Positions 1 through 8,788 of a stretch of 64,000 bases of DNA are shown piece by piece (the stretch's first letter is position 1; each line of letters opens with the position of its first letter). Below the pieces are notes generated by a model. It saw only the letters and a program-made list of their open reading frames with translations. It did not search any database and had not been told where the DNA came from. A program made the position numbers and the translations under genes. This DNA is from CBFHMJ01 sp965656875. GTDB taxonomy: Bacteria; Pseudomonadota; Gammaproteobacteria; Enterobacterales; Alteromonadaceae. Location: NCBI GenBank assembly GCA_965656875.1, contig CBFHMJ010000043.1, forward strand, positions 62,001 to 126,000. The letters are read 5' to 3'.

Positions 1-2002
1 AAAATGACGTGATATACGTTGCGGGAAAATCATTTAATGTTCCCGGACTCAAAATCATGAAGAAATTAGGCTGCATTGTATTCCAGTCTACCTCTCGCAG
101 ACTGGTGACAGTCGTTACCACTTCTCTGGCCCCGATTAAAAATGTCAGCTTATCACCCAATCCTATCGACAGCCGATCCGCGACATTTGTCTCGACAGAT
201 ACGGCCATTTCGCCTTCTTCTCCCGTGAACCACTCGCCTTCTACAATCGTGTTTTCTGCGGGTAAGTCCGCTCGCCAGGTCAGGTTGATTTCACGACCAA
301 TTCCTACCCGTCCTTCCGTTTCTTCTCGTTCACCATCCTCTTTAGAGACAAATTTACGTACTTTTTCATCATTGATAACACTCAGGCGACCTCTGACAAC
401 AGGATAAAGCCCCTTGGTAGTTACATCCTCTTTTTGCCAAAATGTTTCCACTTCGCTAACTTCATGCTGTGCAACATTGACCAGAAAATGATTTGGCGTT
501 CCTTCTGGCAATTGTGCCTGCCACTCCTGAAGAATTTCATTCTTCAAAATAAAGATGGTGAGCAACAACATGATTGCAGTCGAAAACGTAATTAGCTGGA
601 TACTGTTACTTTGTGCGCGTCGTCTCAATGATGCCATCGCCAGGTGGAACGGACTTGATGGCCTCATACCCAGAGAGCGGCCTGCACGCAAAACAAGCTG
701 GCTCAACACCATCAGAATTACGATGAGGAAAATACCGCCGAAGAATAAAATAGCGGTTATTTTCAGGTTCTGACTGTACAACAACATTAATGCCAGTACG
801 GTCAGTGCAGAGACGACCATATGCCAACGATTAATCACAATTGCATCGCCCACATTACGACGAAGAATTCGAATAGCCGGAATTTCAAATAGCTGCATAA
901 GTGGAAATGCGCTGAACATTAAAGAACAGGAAATACCAGTGATAACCGCCATTAGTATTGGCTTAATTGTTAACGGTGGGACTTCATCAGGTAAGTACTC
1001 ACTTAATGCGGACACCGCGATAGACTGCAAACCATAGCCCGCAACTAACCCAATAATCAGCGCACTGAAAGTAACCAGCAACAAATGAGTGATATAAATG
1101 CGACGAATCTGTACCCGGCTACCTCCAATAGTTTTAAAGATGGCAACTGGATCATAATGGCGCTGGCAATAACGCTGTGCAGCCACTGCAATTGCAACCG
1201 CCGCCAAAACAATGCCCAATAACCCGGCTAATAACAGAAATTGCTCCGCCCGCTGTAATGCGCCAGAAATACTCGACTGCGCATCTTTTACACCATACAA
1301 GAACTCATTTTCTTTTAGTTTTGGCTTGAGCCACTTAGCCAGCTCATCAATGCGGGCTTTTGGTCCGGCGAACATTTTACGCCAGGCGATCCTGCTACCC
1401 GGTTGCACCACTTCTGTTCGTGCTATATCAGCTGCGTTCATTAACACTCTGGGCGCAGCGGTAAAAACGCTGAATGAATTATCAGGCTCTTCAACAATAA
1501 CACCGGCAACTTTAATTTTTGCTACACCAATTTCAATCTCATCACCAATAGACAGATTCAGACCAAAATATAAACGCTTTGCTACGTAAGCCTCTCCCGG
1601 TTTTGGTGCTTTAAGGCTTTCACCAACACCAGACTCCGGCTGTTGTGTGATCAACAAGTCACCTCGTAGCGGATAGCTTTCACTCACCGCTTTGACATCT
1701 GCAAACTGCAGATTCTCATCAAAGTAGATCATCGAACTGAAACGAACTTGATCTGCTACTTCGATGTCTTCCATTGGTGCTTCATCAAAATAGTCTTCGG
1801 GTAGTTTCTGCGGCGACAGCATGATCCGGTCAGCAGCAATAAAGCCCGTACTCTTTTGCATAATTGCCGACTCAACCCGTTGTGACACACCGCCAAGGGT
1901 CATAACAGATAATACTGACAGAATGATAGCCAGAGATATAACCGTTAGTTCACCACGCCCTAACTCTCGCCGAAATAATCTTAAAGCAAGATTAAACCAC
2001 AT
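1..2002 (-). CDS. ybbP: ABC transporter permease, FtsX/YbbP family (partial, C-terminus off the window)
   Basis: Reading the minus strand from the ATG at 2002 gives one uninterrupted frame of about 667 codons that is still open at base 1, so the C-terminus lies outside the window. The protein starts MWFNLALRLFRREL and has an N-terminal membrane anchor, a large extracytoplasmic MacB-like domain, then a membrane core (for example LLLAGLLGIVLAAVAIAVAA) and a second extracytoplasmic domain, as in FtsX-like permeases of the YbbP type (about 800 residues in E. coli). Its start overlaps the end of the ybbA ATPase gene by 11 bases, so the two are translationally coupled subunits of one exporter. The E. 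coli counterpart is linked to tesA in the same way and is presumed to move lipids or lipoproteins; the true substrate cannot be read here. Confidence 0.9.
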   Translation of the reverse strand, partial: MWFNLALRLFRRELGRGELTVISLAIILSVLSVMTLGGVSQRVESAIMQKSTGFIAADRIMLSPQKLPEDYFDEAPMEDIEVADQVRFSSMIYFDENLQFADVKAVSESYPLRGDLLITQQPESGVGESLKAPKPGEAYVAKRLYFGLNLSIGDEIEIGVAKIKVAGVIVEEPDNSFSVFTAAPRVLMNAADIARTEVVQPGSRIAWRKMFAGPKARIDELAKWLKPKLKENEFLYGVKDAQSSISGALQRAEQFLLLAGLLGIVLAAVAIAVAAQRYCQRHYDPVAIFKTIGGSRVQIRRIYITHLLLVTFSALIIGLVAGYGLQSIAVSALSEYLPDEVPPLTIKPILMAVITGISCSLMFSAFPLMQLFEIPAIRILRRNVGDAIVINRWHMVVSALTVLALMLLYSQNLKITAILFFGGIFLIVILMVLSQLVLRAGRSLGMRPSSPFHLAMASLRRRAQSNSIQLITFSTAIMLLLTIFILKNEILQEWQAQLPEGTPNHFLVNVAQHEVSEVETFWQKEDVTTKGLYPVVRGRLSVINDEKVRKFVSKEDGEREETEGRVGIGREINLTWRADLPAENTIVEGEWFTGEEGEMAVSVETNVADRLSIGLGDKLTFLIGAREVVTTVTSLREVDWNTMQPNFFMILSPGTLNDFPATYITSF

Positions 2003-2720
2003 CGGATAACGCCTCCGACTTCGCCGTTGGCGTATCTTCTTCTGATAGCTGCCCATCCGACATAATCAGTCGTCGTTGACAACGAGCGGCTAACTCCTGG
2101 TCGTGCGTAACCAGCACCAGCGTCGTACCATATTGCTCATTCAACGCAAATAACAAATCAATGATTAATGCGCCATTTTTGTTATCCAGATTGGCAGATG
2201 GTTCATCAGCAAACAGTATCTGAGGTCGGGTAATAAATGCTCGCGCAATTGCCACGCGTTGTTGCTCACCGCCAGATAATTGATTCGGGAAATGATTTAC
2301 CCGTTCAGACAGACCTACCTGTTTAAGTAATGCCATTGCCTGTTGTTTCGCATCATGACTCCCTGCCAACTCTGCGGGTAACATCACATTTTCCAACGCT
2401 GTCAGGCTTTGTACCAGCATGAAAGACTGAAAGATAAATCCGGTCTTTTCCCCACGTAACAAAGCTCGCTGTTCTTCATCCATTTTATCAATTGCCTGCC
2501 CGTCGAGAACGACTGAGCCGGACGTTGGAATATCAAGTCCAGCTAACAAACTCAGTAATGTTGACTTCCCTGAACCGGAAGCACCAACGACAGCAACTGA
2601 TTCGCCACGCTTGACACTACAATTAATGTTCTTAAGTATATGAAGCTCACCTTCGGCCGTTGTTACCTGTTTATTCAGGTTAACAACATCAATCATGGTT
2701 ATTGTTGAATTATCAGACAT
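1992..2720 (-). CDS. ybbA: ABC transporter ATP-binding protein, YbbA/LolD family
   Basis: ATPase of 242 residues. It shows Walker A GASGSGKST, Q-loop, signature LSGGEQQRVAIARA, Walker B ILFADEP followed by SANLD, and the switch histidine in LVTHD, so all catalytic elements are present. It belongs to the MacB/LolD/YbbA branch that powers FtsX-type permeases, and the permease gene follows directly with an 11-base overlap. The ATG at 2720 overlaps the ATG of the divergent tesA gene inside a single CATG. A second in-frame ATG lies at 2696 (MIDVVNLNKQV) and cannot be excluded. No clear Shine-Dalgarno sequence precedes either start. Confidence 0.93.
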   Translation of the reverse strand: MSDNSTITMIDVVNLNKQVTTAEGELHILKNINCSVKRGESVAVVGASGSGKSTLLSLLAGLDIPTSGSVVLDGQAIDKMDEEQRALLRGEKTGFIFQSFMLVQSLTALENVMLPAELAGSHDAKQQAMALLKQVGLSERVNHFPNQLSGGEQQRVAIARAFITRPQILFADEPSANLDNKNGALIIDLLFALNEQYGTTLVLVTHDQELAARCQRRLIMSDGQLSEEDTPTAKSEALSDVV

Positions 2721-3381
2721 GGCAAAAAGAATCTTTTTCTCTACAGTATTTCTGGGTTTTTTAATTTGGTTTTCCGCTGCACTTCATGCAGCGTCACCTG
2801 TGCAATCTCGTATTGTAATACTAGGTGACAGCTTAAGTGCAAGCTACGGAATGAAACAAAGTGAAGGCTGGGTTTCCTTGCTTCAGCATCAACTTAATGA
2901 ACAAGAAAGTGGTATCACATTGATCAACGAAAGCATCAGTGGTGAGACAACAGGCGGCGGTTTAGCAAGGCTGGAAGGTATATTAAAAAAACAGAAACCA
3001 ACCCATCTGCTCGTTGAACTAGGTGGCAATGATGGCCTGCGGGGCTTCCCAATCAAGCGAATTAAAAACAACTTGTTACAAATAATAGAGACTGCACAAC
3101 GTTATAATGTCGCTGTCTGGTTAATGGAAATTCAAATTCCACCAAATTATGGCCGCCGATATACCCAAATGTTCACCGGTCTCTATCAAAAATTGGGAGA
3201 GCAACATAAGATCCCGGTCCTTCCCTTCTTTATGGAATCTATCGCTGATAAACCGAATTTGATGCAAAACGATAAAATTCATCCAAATCAAAGTGCTCAG
3301 CCCTTAATTCGTGATTTCATGAACTTACAATTGACGACAGTTCTTGGAGAACAAAATTCTACATCAGTCACAGTTCGCTGA
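2719..3381 (+). CDS. tesA: GDSL-family arylesterase / thioesterase I (TesA-like)
   Basis: SGNH hydrolase of about 220 residues, predicted periplasmic. From the ATG at 2719 it begins MAKRIFFSTVFLGFLIWFSA, a typical signal peptide ending near LHA. Catalytic blocks are visible: block I ILGDSLSASYGM with the nucleophilic Ser, block III GGNDGL, and block V DKIHPN with the Asp-His pair. The family (E. coli TesA/ApeA) hydrolyses acyl-CoA and aryl and lysophospholipid esters. It is divergent from ybbA-ybbP, an arrangement also found in E. coli. An upstream in-frame ATG at 2695 would add eight residues ahead of the signal peptide and is less likely. Its last 18 bases overlap the convergent fimT gene. 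Confidence 0.92.
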   Translation: MAKRIFFSTVFLGFLIWFSAALHAASPVQSRIVILGDSLSASYGMKQSEGWVSLLQHQLNEQESGITLINESISGETTGGGLARLEGILKKQKPTHLLVELGGNDGLRGFPIKRIKNNLLQIIETAQRYNVAVWLMEIQIPPNYGRRYTQMFTGLYQKLGEQHKIPVLPFFMESIADKPNLMQNDKIHPNQSAQPLIRDFMNLQLTTVLGEQNSTSVTVR

Positions 3382-3879
3382 TTGTTCTTTTTGCGTTACC
3401 CGGCCAGTCTGACTCACTGTCAGGCTGGCGCTAAATTTACCTTTATCATCGCCAGCACAATAATGAAATGTGCCATTATAAAATCCGGCCAGGCTACCAT
3501 CTGATCTAAAGCTAATGCCTTTTCTGGGGTATATAAGAAAGTCATTTGCAGGAATTGGATTTAAATGAGCGAATGCCATTTCATCCGGGTCAATTTGCAT
3601 ATTTCCGTTTATATCAATGAATGTTGTTATCCCTCTTCGCCAGTCACCGCTACAACGAATCCCCTCTAACGGACATAGCGTAACTCGGTGTCCCCCAGTA
3701 ATAGATTGCCAGCGAGCCAGTTGAATCGCTCGTGTAATTTCACTTAAGTTGGAGTCAGCTCTTCCCTGTAGTAACAAGGATTGTAATGAAGGAATAGCAA
3801 TAAAAGAGAGAATTGCAATAATGAACAGAGTAATGAGTGATTCAAACAGGCTAAAGCCTGCAATTTTCCGGTAAGTCAT
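3364..3879 (-). CDS. fimT: GspH/FimT-family minor pseudopilin
   Basis: Minor type IV pilin-like protein of about 171 residues. The N-terminus has a prepilin peptidase site: short basic leader, Gly then FSLFESLI with Glu at position +5, followed by a hydrophobic helix to about residue 35. The region after the helix matches the GspH/FimT fold, with Cys pairs that could form disulfides. It is the last gene of the pilV-W-X-Y1-E series. I place the start at 3879 because AAGG lies six bases upstream; an ATG at 3885 is directly abutted by that AAGG and is less suitable. It probably helps prime pilus assembly, as minor pilins do. Confidence 0.88.
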   Translation of the reverse strand: MTYRKIAGFSLFESLITLFIIAILSFIAIPSLQSLLLQGRADSNLSEITRAIQLARWQSITGGHRVTLCPLEGIRCSGDWRRGITTFIDINGNMQIDPDEMAFAHLNPIPANDFLIYPRKGISFRSDGSLAGFYNGTFHYCAGDDKGKFSASLTVSQTGRVTQKEQSANCD

Positions 3880-3924
3880 AATCATCCTTGATCGATATGG
3901 GTGATAGTTAAAAATTATTGACGA

Positions 3925-4248
3925 CTAAAACAGTGATTTACTCTCAAGATTTCGAGAACGTTGCTGTGTAAATGGTTGAGTGGCATACACGCATTGCACA
4001 ACATCATTAATCAATATTTTTGTTTTACCATCAGCAGCGAAAATTGTTTGTCCCGCCAACGATTGCTCCAGTTTTTTGATATTGATTCCTGGTTTTCGAC
4101 CGTCAAACTGATGAACAACTTCCTGCTTTCCTGCTAACAATAAATGACATTTTATGACCTTGCTCTCCGCTGAATGCACGTTATTAACGAATATAGCCAG
4201 CAGTCCGGAATAAACATATTTACTCAACACATTGTCTTTCATTGTCAT
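3925..4248 (-). CDS. Small exported protein of the pilus operon, TapY2-like
   Basis: Protein of 107 residues encoded four bases after the pilE stop, so probably translationally coupled. The N-terminus is a plausible signal peptide ending near VHSA. The mature part has only two cysteines (KCHLLL and QCVYAT), which could form one disulfide. Position directly downstream of pilE, small size, export signal and the two-Cys layout resemble the TapY2 proteins described in Shewanella-type type IV pilus operons. I recognise this by context and pattern rather than by strong sequence identity, so the family assignment is tentative. It could instead be a lineage-specific pilus accessory protein. Confidence 0.5.
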   Translation of the reverse strand: MTMKDNVLSKYVYSGLLAIFVNNVHSAESKVIKCHLLLAGKQEVVHQFDGRKPGINIKKLEQSLAGQTIFAADGKTKILINDVVQCVYATQPFTQQRSRNLESKSLF

Positions 4249-4251
4249 ACG

Positions 4252-4683
4252 CTAATGCCCCCAACAAATTGTGGTACTGTCACTACCAGAGCTGTTTTTT
4301 GCTGTTTTTTGCCCTAAATGATCAAGGCTCAATGATGCACAATCATCATCATCTGTCTGAGCGCCAACCGCTGTTGCCGTTAAAATGTAATCTGTTTTAA
4401 TGTCTGTTACTGCTTCGGATTTAATCTGAAATTTACCTGATTCACTTGTAGCCACATCTGAACTAAAACCTAATTTGGTCAATGCCGTGGCATAACTACG
4501 ATGATCCGCAAAATACTGTTCCTGCATATTGGCTACCTTAACCAGTTCATGCATGGCTTCACTTCGATAACTCTTCAGTGAAAAACTCACATAACTGGGA
4601 TAAACGATTGCGGTCAGAATGCCAACAATAGCGACAGCAATCATCAGCTCAACCAGGGAAAACCCTTTATGTCTCATATTCAT
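4252..4683 (-). CDS. pilE: Type IV pilin, PilE family
   Basis: Pilin of 143 residues with leader MNMRHKG cleaved before FSLVELMIAVAIVGILTAI, which carries Glu at +5, and the Y-x-Y/S motif (YPSYVSFSLKSYRSEA) typical of PilE. The downstream region (NMQEQYFADHRSYATALTKLG) is the usual PilE alpha-beta loop, and Cys residues near the end (DDDCASL and TICWGH) form the D-region. Its ATG overlaps the stop of pilY1 as TAATG. In the minor-pilin operon PilE is thought to join PilV, PilW, PilX and PilY1 in a tip or initiation complex. Confidence 0.93.
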   Translation of the reverse strand: MNMRHKGFSLVELMIAVAIVGILTAIVYPSYVSFSLKSYRSEAMHELVKVANMQEQYFADHRSYATALTKLGFSSDVATSESGKFQIKSEAVTDIKTDYILTATAVGAQTDDDDCASLSLDHLGQKTAKNSSGSDSTTICWGH

Positions 4684-7600
4684 TAATTTCCACTGCTATT
4701 TTCTTCGGTATAGGTATAAGTGCGCGATGTTTTTAAGCCTAACGGCCGAGTACTGGCAGAGCAATTACCTTCTTCTTCACATTTCTTTCTTACCGTCATA
4801 CAGGCAACACCGCCAACACAAGCTTCTGGTGGTGCAATTGTTCCCGACGAACTGTCTCCCGCACCAACACCAATCAAGAGTAATTTACTACGCCCTTTAT
4901 CGTCTTCATCCAAAAACAACTCCAGAGTATCCGGAACTTTATCACCCACATCCACAGAATCTGTTTGAAAGACTCTGGAGCCATAATTCAGATTGAACGC
5001 ATACAAGCTGCCAGAACCAGCTTCCAGAATACAGGTGTTATTTTGTACATTCGCAGCCGGTAAAAACGATGTGTAGTAAGCAACGCCACCGAGCACCAAC
5101 GCTGCTGACAGAGACTTTTCGACGCCTGTTTGCATCTCATAGCGCCAGCCGGTGTAGGTTGAGAATAATGCTTCCTGATCTTCCCAGGCCTCAATGGTAT
5201 CTATCGTGTTAAACGGATTATTCGTGATATCAATCAATGATGAGGTTGTTAGCGCCTGAGGCCGTGTATCCGCCTTATCTAAAGGCACAATATTCCAGTC
5301 TTGCAACATAAAGAGCTGATCATTCACACCCGTCGCCGTCGGATGAGCCCGATTACCACTACCGATTAACACAGCATCAAATGGCTTTTGTTTTCGAATA
5401 ACGGTTCGATTACCCGCGATTGTTTTAATCGTTACATGTTCCTGCCAGGTCCGGGCAACCACGGGCTCGCTAAAGAACCGCCGGTCTTCAGTACCCGAGC
5501 CACCCAATGCTGCTAACTTGTATCCAGTCCAGTTATTAGTATCTTCATCCGGCATATCCACTCGCCAGACATTACCGCCAGTATCAGCAAAATAAAGTCG
5601 GTCAACAAATCCATCATAATCACTGTCCAGCGGCGTAACTGAGGAAGGAACGCTGTCACTGATTGGAAGATTTGTATTAGTTCCTGCAGTCGCGGCTGGC
5701 GTTAAACTCCAGACTTTTGCTTTAGTTTCAGCGTCAATAATAAAGATTCCACGACCAGTTGTATCGCTTACCTTAGCGACATTGTCTTTGGTCAACGCGT
5801 ATCCAGCCCCAAATATCAATACAGGTTTTGCCACGCCACCAGCTGTGTTATAGCCCTTAACAAATCCAATCTCGGGCGTAGACCAGGATTGTCCAAGCTC
5901 TTCAAATCCAGTATCTCCGGGACTAAGCTGCCACATCAACTTCGGTGCATCAGGTGTGGTTAAATCAAAAGCGAAATAGCTACTTCCTCCACGGCGCATA
6001 CCAACAAACATCCAGACTTTATCGCCATCTCCCGCTTCAATTTGTCCATCATTATCGTTATCCAGTTTATAAACAGCAGGAACACCATCTATGCCGTATA
6101 CTTTGCTCGAACCAGCAAAGTTATCTTTTAACGACACAATATTAGGTAGCAAGGAGTAAGGCATAAACGCCCAGGATTCATCAACGGAAGCGCCATTGTC
6201 ATCGAACATATGAATAAATCCGGTATTTGTGCCTACAACAATTCGTACATCCGGATTCTCTTTGGGGCCATAGTTGATAACCAGCGGTCTTGAATGCAAA
6301 GGATCACCAAATACATCCGAGCGAATATCTGTATGACTGCCGTCACCGTCGGCATCATCCACGTCAAAACCGCGACTCCAGTCTATATAATTCGATAATT
6401 CACTACTCGGAATACCAAGGTAAGTAGCCAGCGCAGCATCGCCACCGACGGCCGTTGATAATGCTGACTTGCTCAAGGTAGGAAGCGGTGAGCCTGTGCC
6501 AATATCCGTATACAACTTACGATTTGTCTTTTTTCGTAGCATAGCAGCAACACCGCCCTGCTCTACATCATTACCATCAGCACCTTCTTGTGGATCAGTC
6601 CAGTAACTCAGTGCTGAATCCTTGATATTCCCGGCACTGTCAATAGCTGTGACACCATTAGCATCGGTGAGTACATTATTGACCATCTTGAGTTTTTTAA
6701 TATTGCCCTGCCAACGAGGGCCTTGTTGCGGAAGAAACATCGAATAATAGACAGAGTCCAGACTTCTGGTGCGGTCGAAACTGTTACTCGCCACAGCTGG
6801 CGCAGTAAAATTACTGCTCACTTTCAAGATATCACCCAGGGCGACTTGCAACGCTCGTTGTAATGCCACAGCATCTTCTGCTGCAAAATACTGTCCACCA
6901 CCCAATTCAGCAGTTCGAGCCAGCAAAACGCCAGCATCATCAATCGCATCACGACCGAACCCAATGGTGTATATATTGGCATTCTGCTCACCATCGGCTT
7001 CTGTGCCGTAAATATCATTGTTATGCATCCAGTGCGCTAATGACGGCAGGTAACTGTTAGATACAACTTCTCCACCCGGATTTAAAGCTGCTATCTGGGT
7101 ATTGGCAGCGGCGTCTTTGGTCGGTTGTCCATCAGTGATCAGAATGACATTTATGTCGTTTGCACACCGTTTAACCGTAACGCCATTTTCATCAACGAAA
7201 TCTGCAAACGGTGATATATATTTTCCACTGGCATCTTCAGCACTTGAATCTCTGGCTGGATCATTCGCCTTATAAGAAATTCTGCGACCGCCACTCCACC
7301 ACGAAGTATCACTATCCGCTTTACCAAAGACAACATAGTCACCTGAGAAATACCGATAGGCTTCGTACATAGATTCACACAGCGGCGTATTGGTTTCAGC
7401 TTCAATATTATTAACAGTTTGGATAATCGCAGTGTTGTTGCTGCCAACTTTTGCGATGATACGACCGCCATCACGCTGATATTCAGAAAAGGCATTTAAG
7501 TTGAAAACCATCAATCCAAATTCTAATGCAGGAGCTGAGTCTAATAACTCAACTATCGTTTGTTGTGCGACTTCCAGTCGTGACTTTTGAACAGTTTCTA

Positions 7601-8294
7601 AATCCGTAGCATGGTACCAACGTAAATAGTTAGCCGTATAAAATGTAACAACTTCTCCAGTTCCAAAACTGCTATTCACCGCATCAATATTGTCACTGTA
7701 GTAGACTGGGTTTTTCTTAGAGCCCTGTGCATCGACAGGATAACCATCAGGTGCTACCGTCCCATCTTGCAATGTAGCACTCTGATTATCAGGGTTTGTA
7801 TCTAACACATCTTCCCAGCAATCAACCAGTTCTGTGGTATTTGCGCCGCTATTATTCGACAGTTCAATCCAACTTCCCGTATTGCCCTTAAATTTGTACT
7901 CTCTGACGTGTCCTGTGAAGTAACCAACCGTATTCAATCTGGCTGTTGCAGAAGCACATGCATTAATTTGCCATTTAAATCGCTTGGTATCGTCATTGCT
8001 ATCTGGACTGGGCAAGACTGAATCTACACCTATACCACGGGTGAAATAGATGAAATCAGGATTGAGGGAGTTATCAAACGGCGCACCGTTTTCATAGTTT
8101 ATCGTAGGATCATAATCAGGCTTGGTCTGAACGGTTGTCTTCATACTGCCGGAGTTATCGAAAATAATCAGAACCTGAGGTTTTTGTCCTTCTCTCTGAC
8201 TTCGATCACCGATATAGATTTCGATATCTTCAGCTATCGCCCATTGAAAGCAGATTGAAAGAATCAAACTTATAAGCAGGATAAACTGTCTCAT
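4683..8294 (-). CDS. pilY1: PilY1-type pilus tip adhesin / assembly factor
   Basis: Large exported protein of about 1203 residues. I choose the ATG at 8294 because GGAGG lies seven bases upstream and the protein then starts with a clean signal peptide (MRQFILLISLILSICFQWAIA). An upstream in-frame TTG at 8315 is less likely. A von Willebrand A domain follows, with a MIDAS-like DNSGS at residues 46-50 and VILITDGQPT further on. The C-terminal half is the PilY1 beta-propeller, with Asp-rich calcium-type loops such as DNDNDG and DSDYDG. PilY1 proteins sit at the pilus tip and act in adhesion, surface sensing and control of retraction. It lies between pilX and pilE. Confidence 0.94.
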   Translation of the reverse strand: MRQFILLISLILSICFQWAIAEDIEIYIGDRSQREGQKPQVLIIFDNSGSMKTTVQTKPDYDPTINYENGAPFDNSLNPDFIYFTRGIGVDSVLPSPDSNDDTKRFKWQINACASATARLNTVGYFTGHVREYKFKGNTGSWIELSNNSGANTTELVDCWEDVLDTNPDNQSATLQDGTVAPDGYPVDAQGSKKNPVYYSDNIDAVNSSFGTGEVVTFYTANYLRWYHATDLETVQKSRLEVAQQTIVELLDSAPALEFGLMVFNLNAFSEYQRDGGRIIAKVGSNNTAIIQTVNNIEAETNTPLCESMYEAYRYFSGDYVVFGKADSDTSWWSGGRRISYKANDPARDSSAEDASGKYISPFADFVDENGVTVKRCANDINVILITDGQPTKDAAANTQIAALNPGGEVVSNSYLPSLAHWMHNNDIYGTEADGEQNANIYTIGFGRDAIDDAGVLLARTAELGGGQYFAAEDAVALQRALQVALGDILKVSSNFTAPAVASNSFDRTRSLDSVYYSMFLPQQGPRWQGNIKKLKMVNNVLTDANGVTAIDSAGNIKDSALSYWTDPQEGADGNDVEQGGVAAMLRKKTNRKLYTDIGTGSPLPTLSKSALSTAVGGDAALATYLGIPSSELSNYIDWSRGFDVDDADGDGSHTDIRSDVFGDPLHSRPLVINYGPKENPDVRIVVGTNTGFIHMFDDNGASVDESWAFMPYSLLPNIVSLKDNFAGSSKVYGIDGVPAVYKLDNDNDGQIEAGDGDKVWMFVGMRRGGSSYFAFDLTTPDAPKLMWQLSPGDTGFEELGQSWSTPEIGFVKGYNTAGGVAKPVLIFGAGYALTKDNVAKVSDTTGRGIFIIDAETKAKVWSLTPAATAGTNTNLPISDSVPSSVTPLDSDYDGFVDRLYFADTGGNVWRVDMPDEDTNNWTGYKLAALGGSGTEDRRFFSEPVVARTWQEHVTIKTIAGNRTVIRKQKPFDAVLIGSGNRAHPTATGVNDQLFMLQDWNIVPLDKADTRPQALTTSSLIDITNNPFNTIDTIEAWEDQEALFSTYTGWRYEMQTGVEKSLSAALVLGGVAYYTSFLPAANVQNNTCILEAGSGSLYAFNLNYGSRVFQTDSVDVGDKVPDTLELFLDEDDKGRSKLLLIGVGAGDSSSGTIAPPEACVGGVACMTVRKKCEEEGNCSASTRPLGLKTSRTYTYTEENSSGN

Positions 8295-8311
8295 CAGTAT
8301 ACCTCCGGACT

Positions 8312-8788
8312 TCAATTAACCTGTTGAGTAATACCGGTGATAACCCGGACCTGATTTTGTTTGCCTTTACCGTAACTTGTCGCGGATGTCATTCGCACTT
8401 TATTGCATTTAAACCGGCTACTGGCCAGACGATCAAAACACAAGGTATGCCCTGCAGAACTTAATGCCTGTGGAGGCAACTCGCTGACAACAGTAATCGC
8501 GGTATCGGTATCTGTTGAAGTTAATGTGACTTCGGTATCATCGGCAATGGTAAAATAATTCTGACCATCCGTTTCCCGCTCTACTTCAGCTTTTACCGCC
8601 TGTTCTGTCTGCCCTCGTGCCATCAAAGTAGCCTGTTCTCGTTCTTGAGAAAAAACAGTCATTTTTATGTCCATGGAACTGGTCGACATCAGAGATAACG
8701 CAACGCCAGTAATAGCAATTAGCAATACCATTGCCGTGACCAGTACAAATCCTTGTTGTCGTTGGAATAAATGAATCTGATGCGTCAT
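8312..8788 (-). CDS. pilX: Minor pilin PilX
   Basis: Minor pilin of 158 residues with QRQQG followed by FVLVTAMVLLIAITGVALSL. The cleavage Gly is clear but the usual Glu at +5 is absent (Thr there), as is normal in the PilX class. The start overlaps the pilW stop as TAATG and has GGAGG just upstream. It lies between pilW and pilY1, the conserved order of the fimbrial assembly cluster. PilX is a pseudopilin needed for formation of the pilus tip complex. Confidence 0.9.
   Translation of the reverse strand: MTHQIHLFQRQQGFVLVTAMVLLIAITGVALSLMSTSSMDIKMTVFSQEREQATLMARGQTEQAVKAEVERETDGQNYFTIADDTEVTLTSTDTDTAITVVSELPPQALSSAGHTLCFDRLASSRFKCNKVRMTSATSYGKGKQNQVRVITGITQQVN

Noticed and set aside
4619..4996. 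Plus-strand frames opposite pilE and pilY1
   Set aside because: They lie antisense to well-supported genes and give low-complexity His/Ser/Pro-rich peptides.
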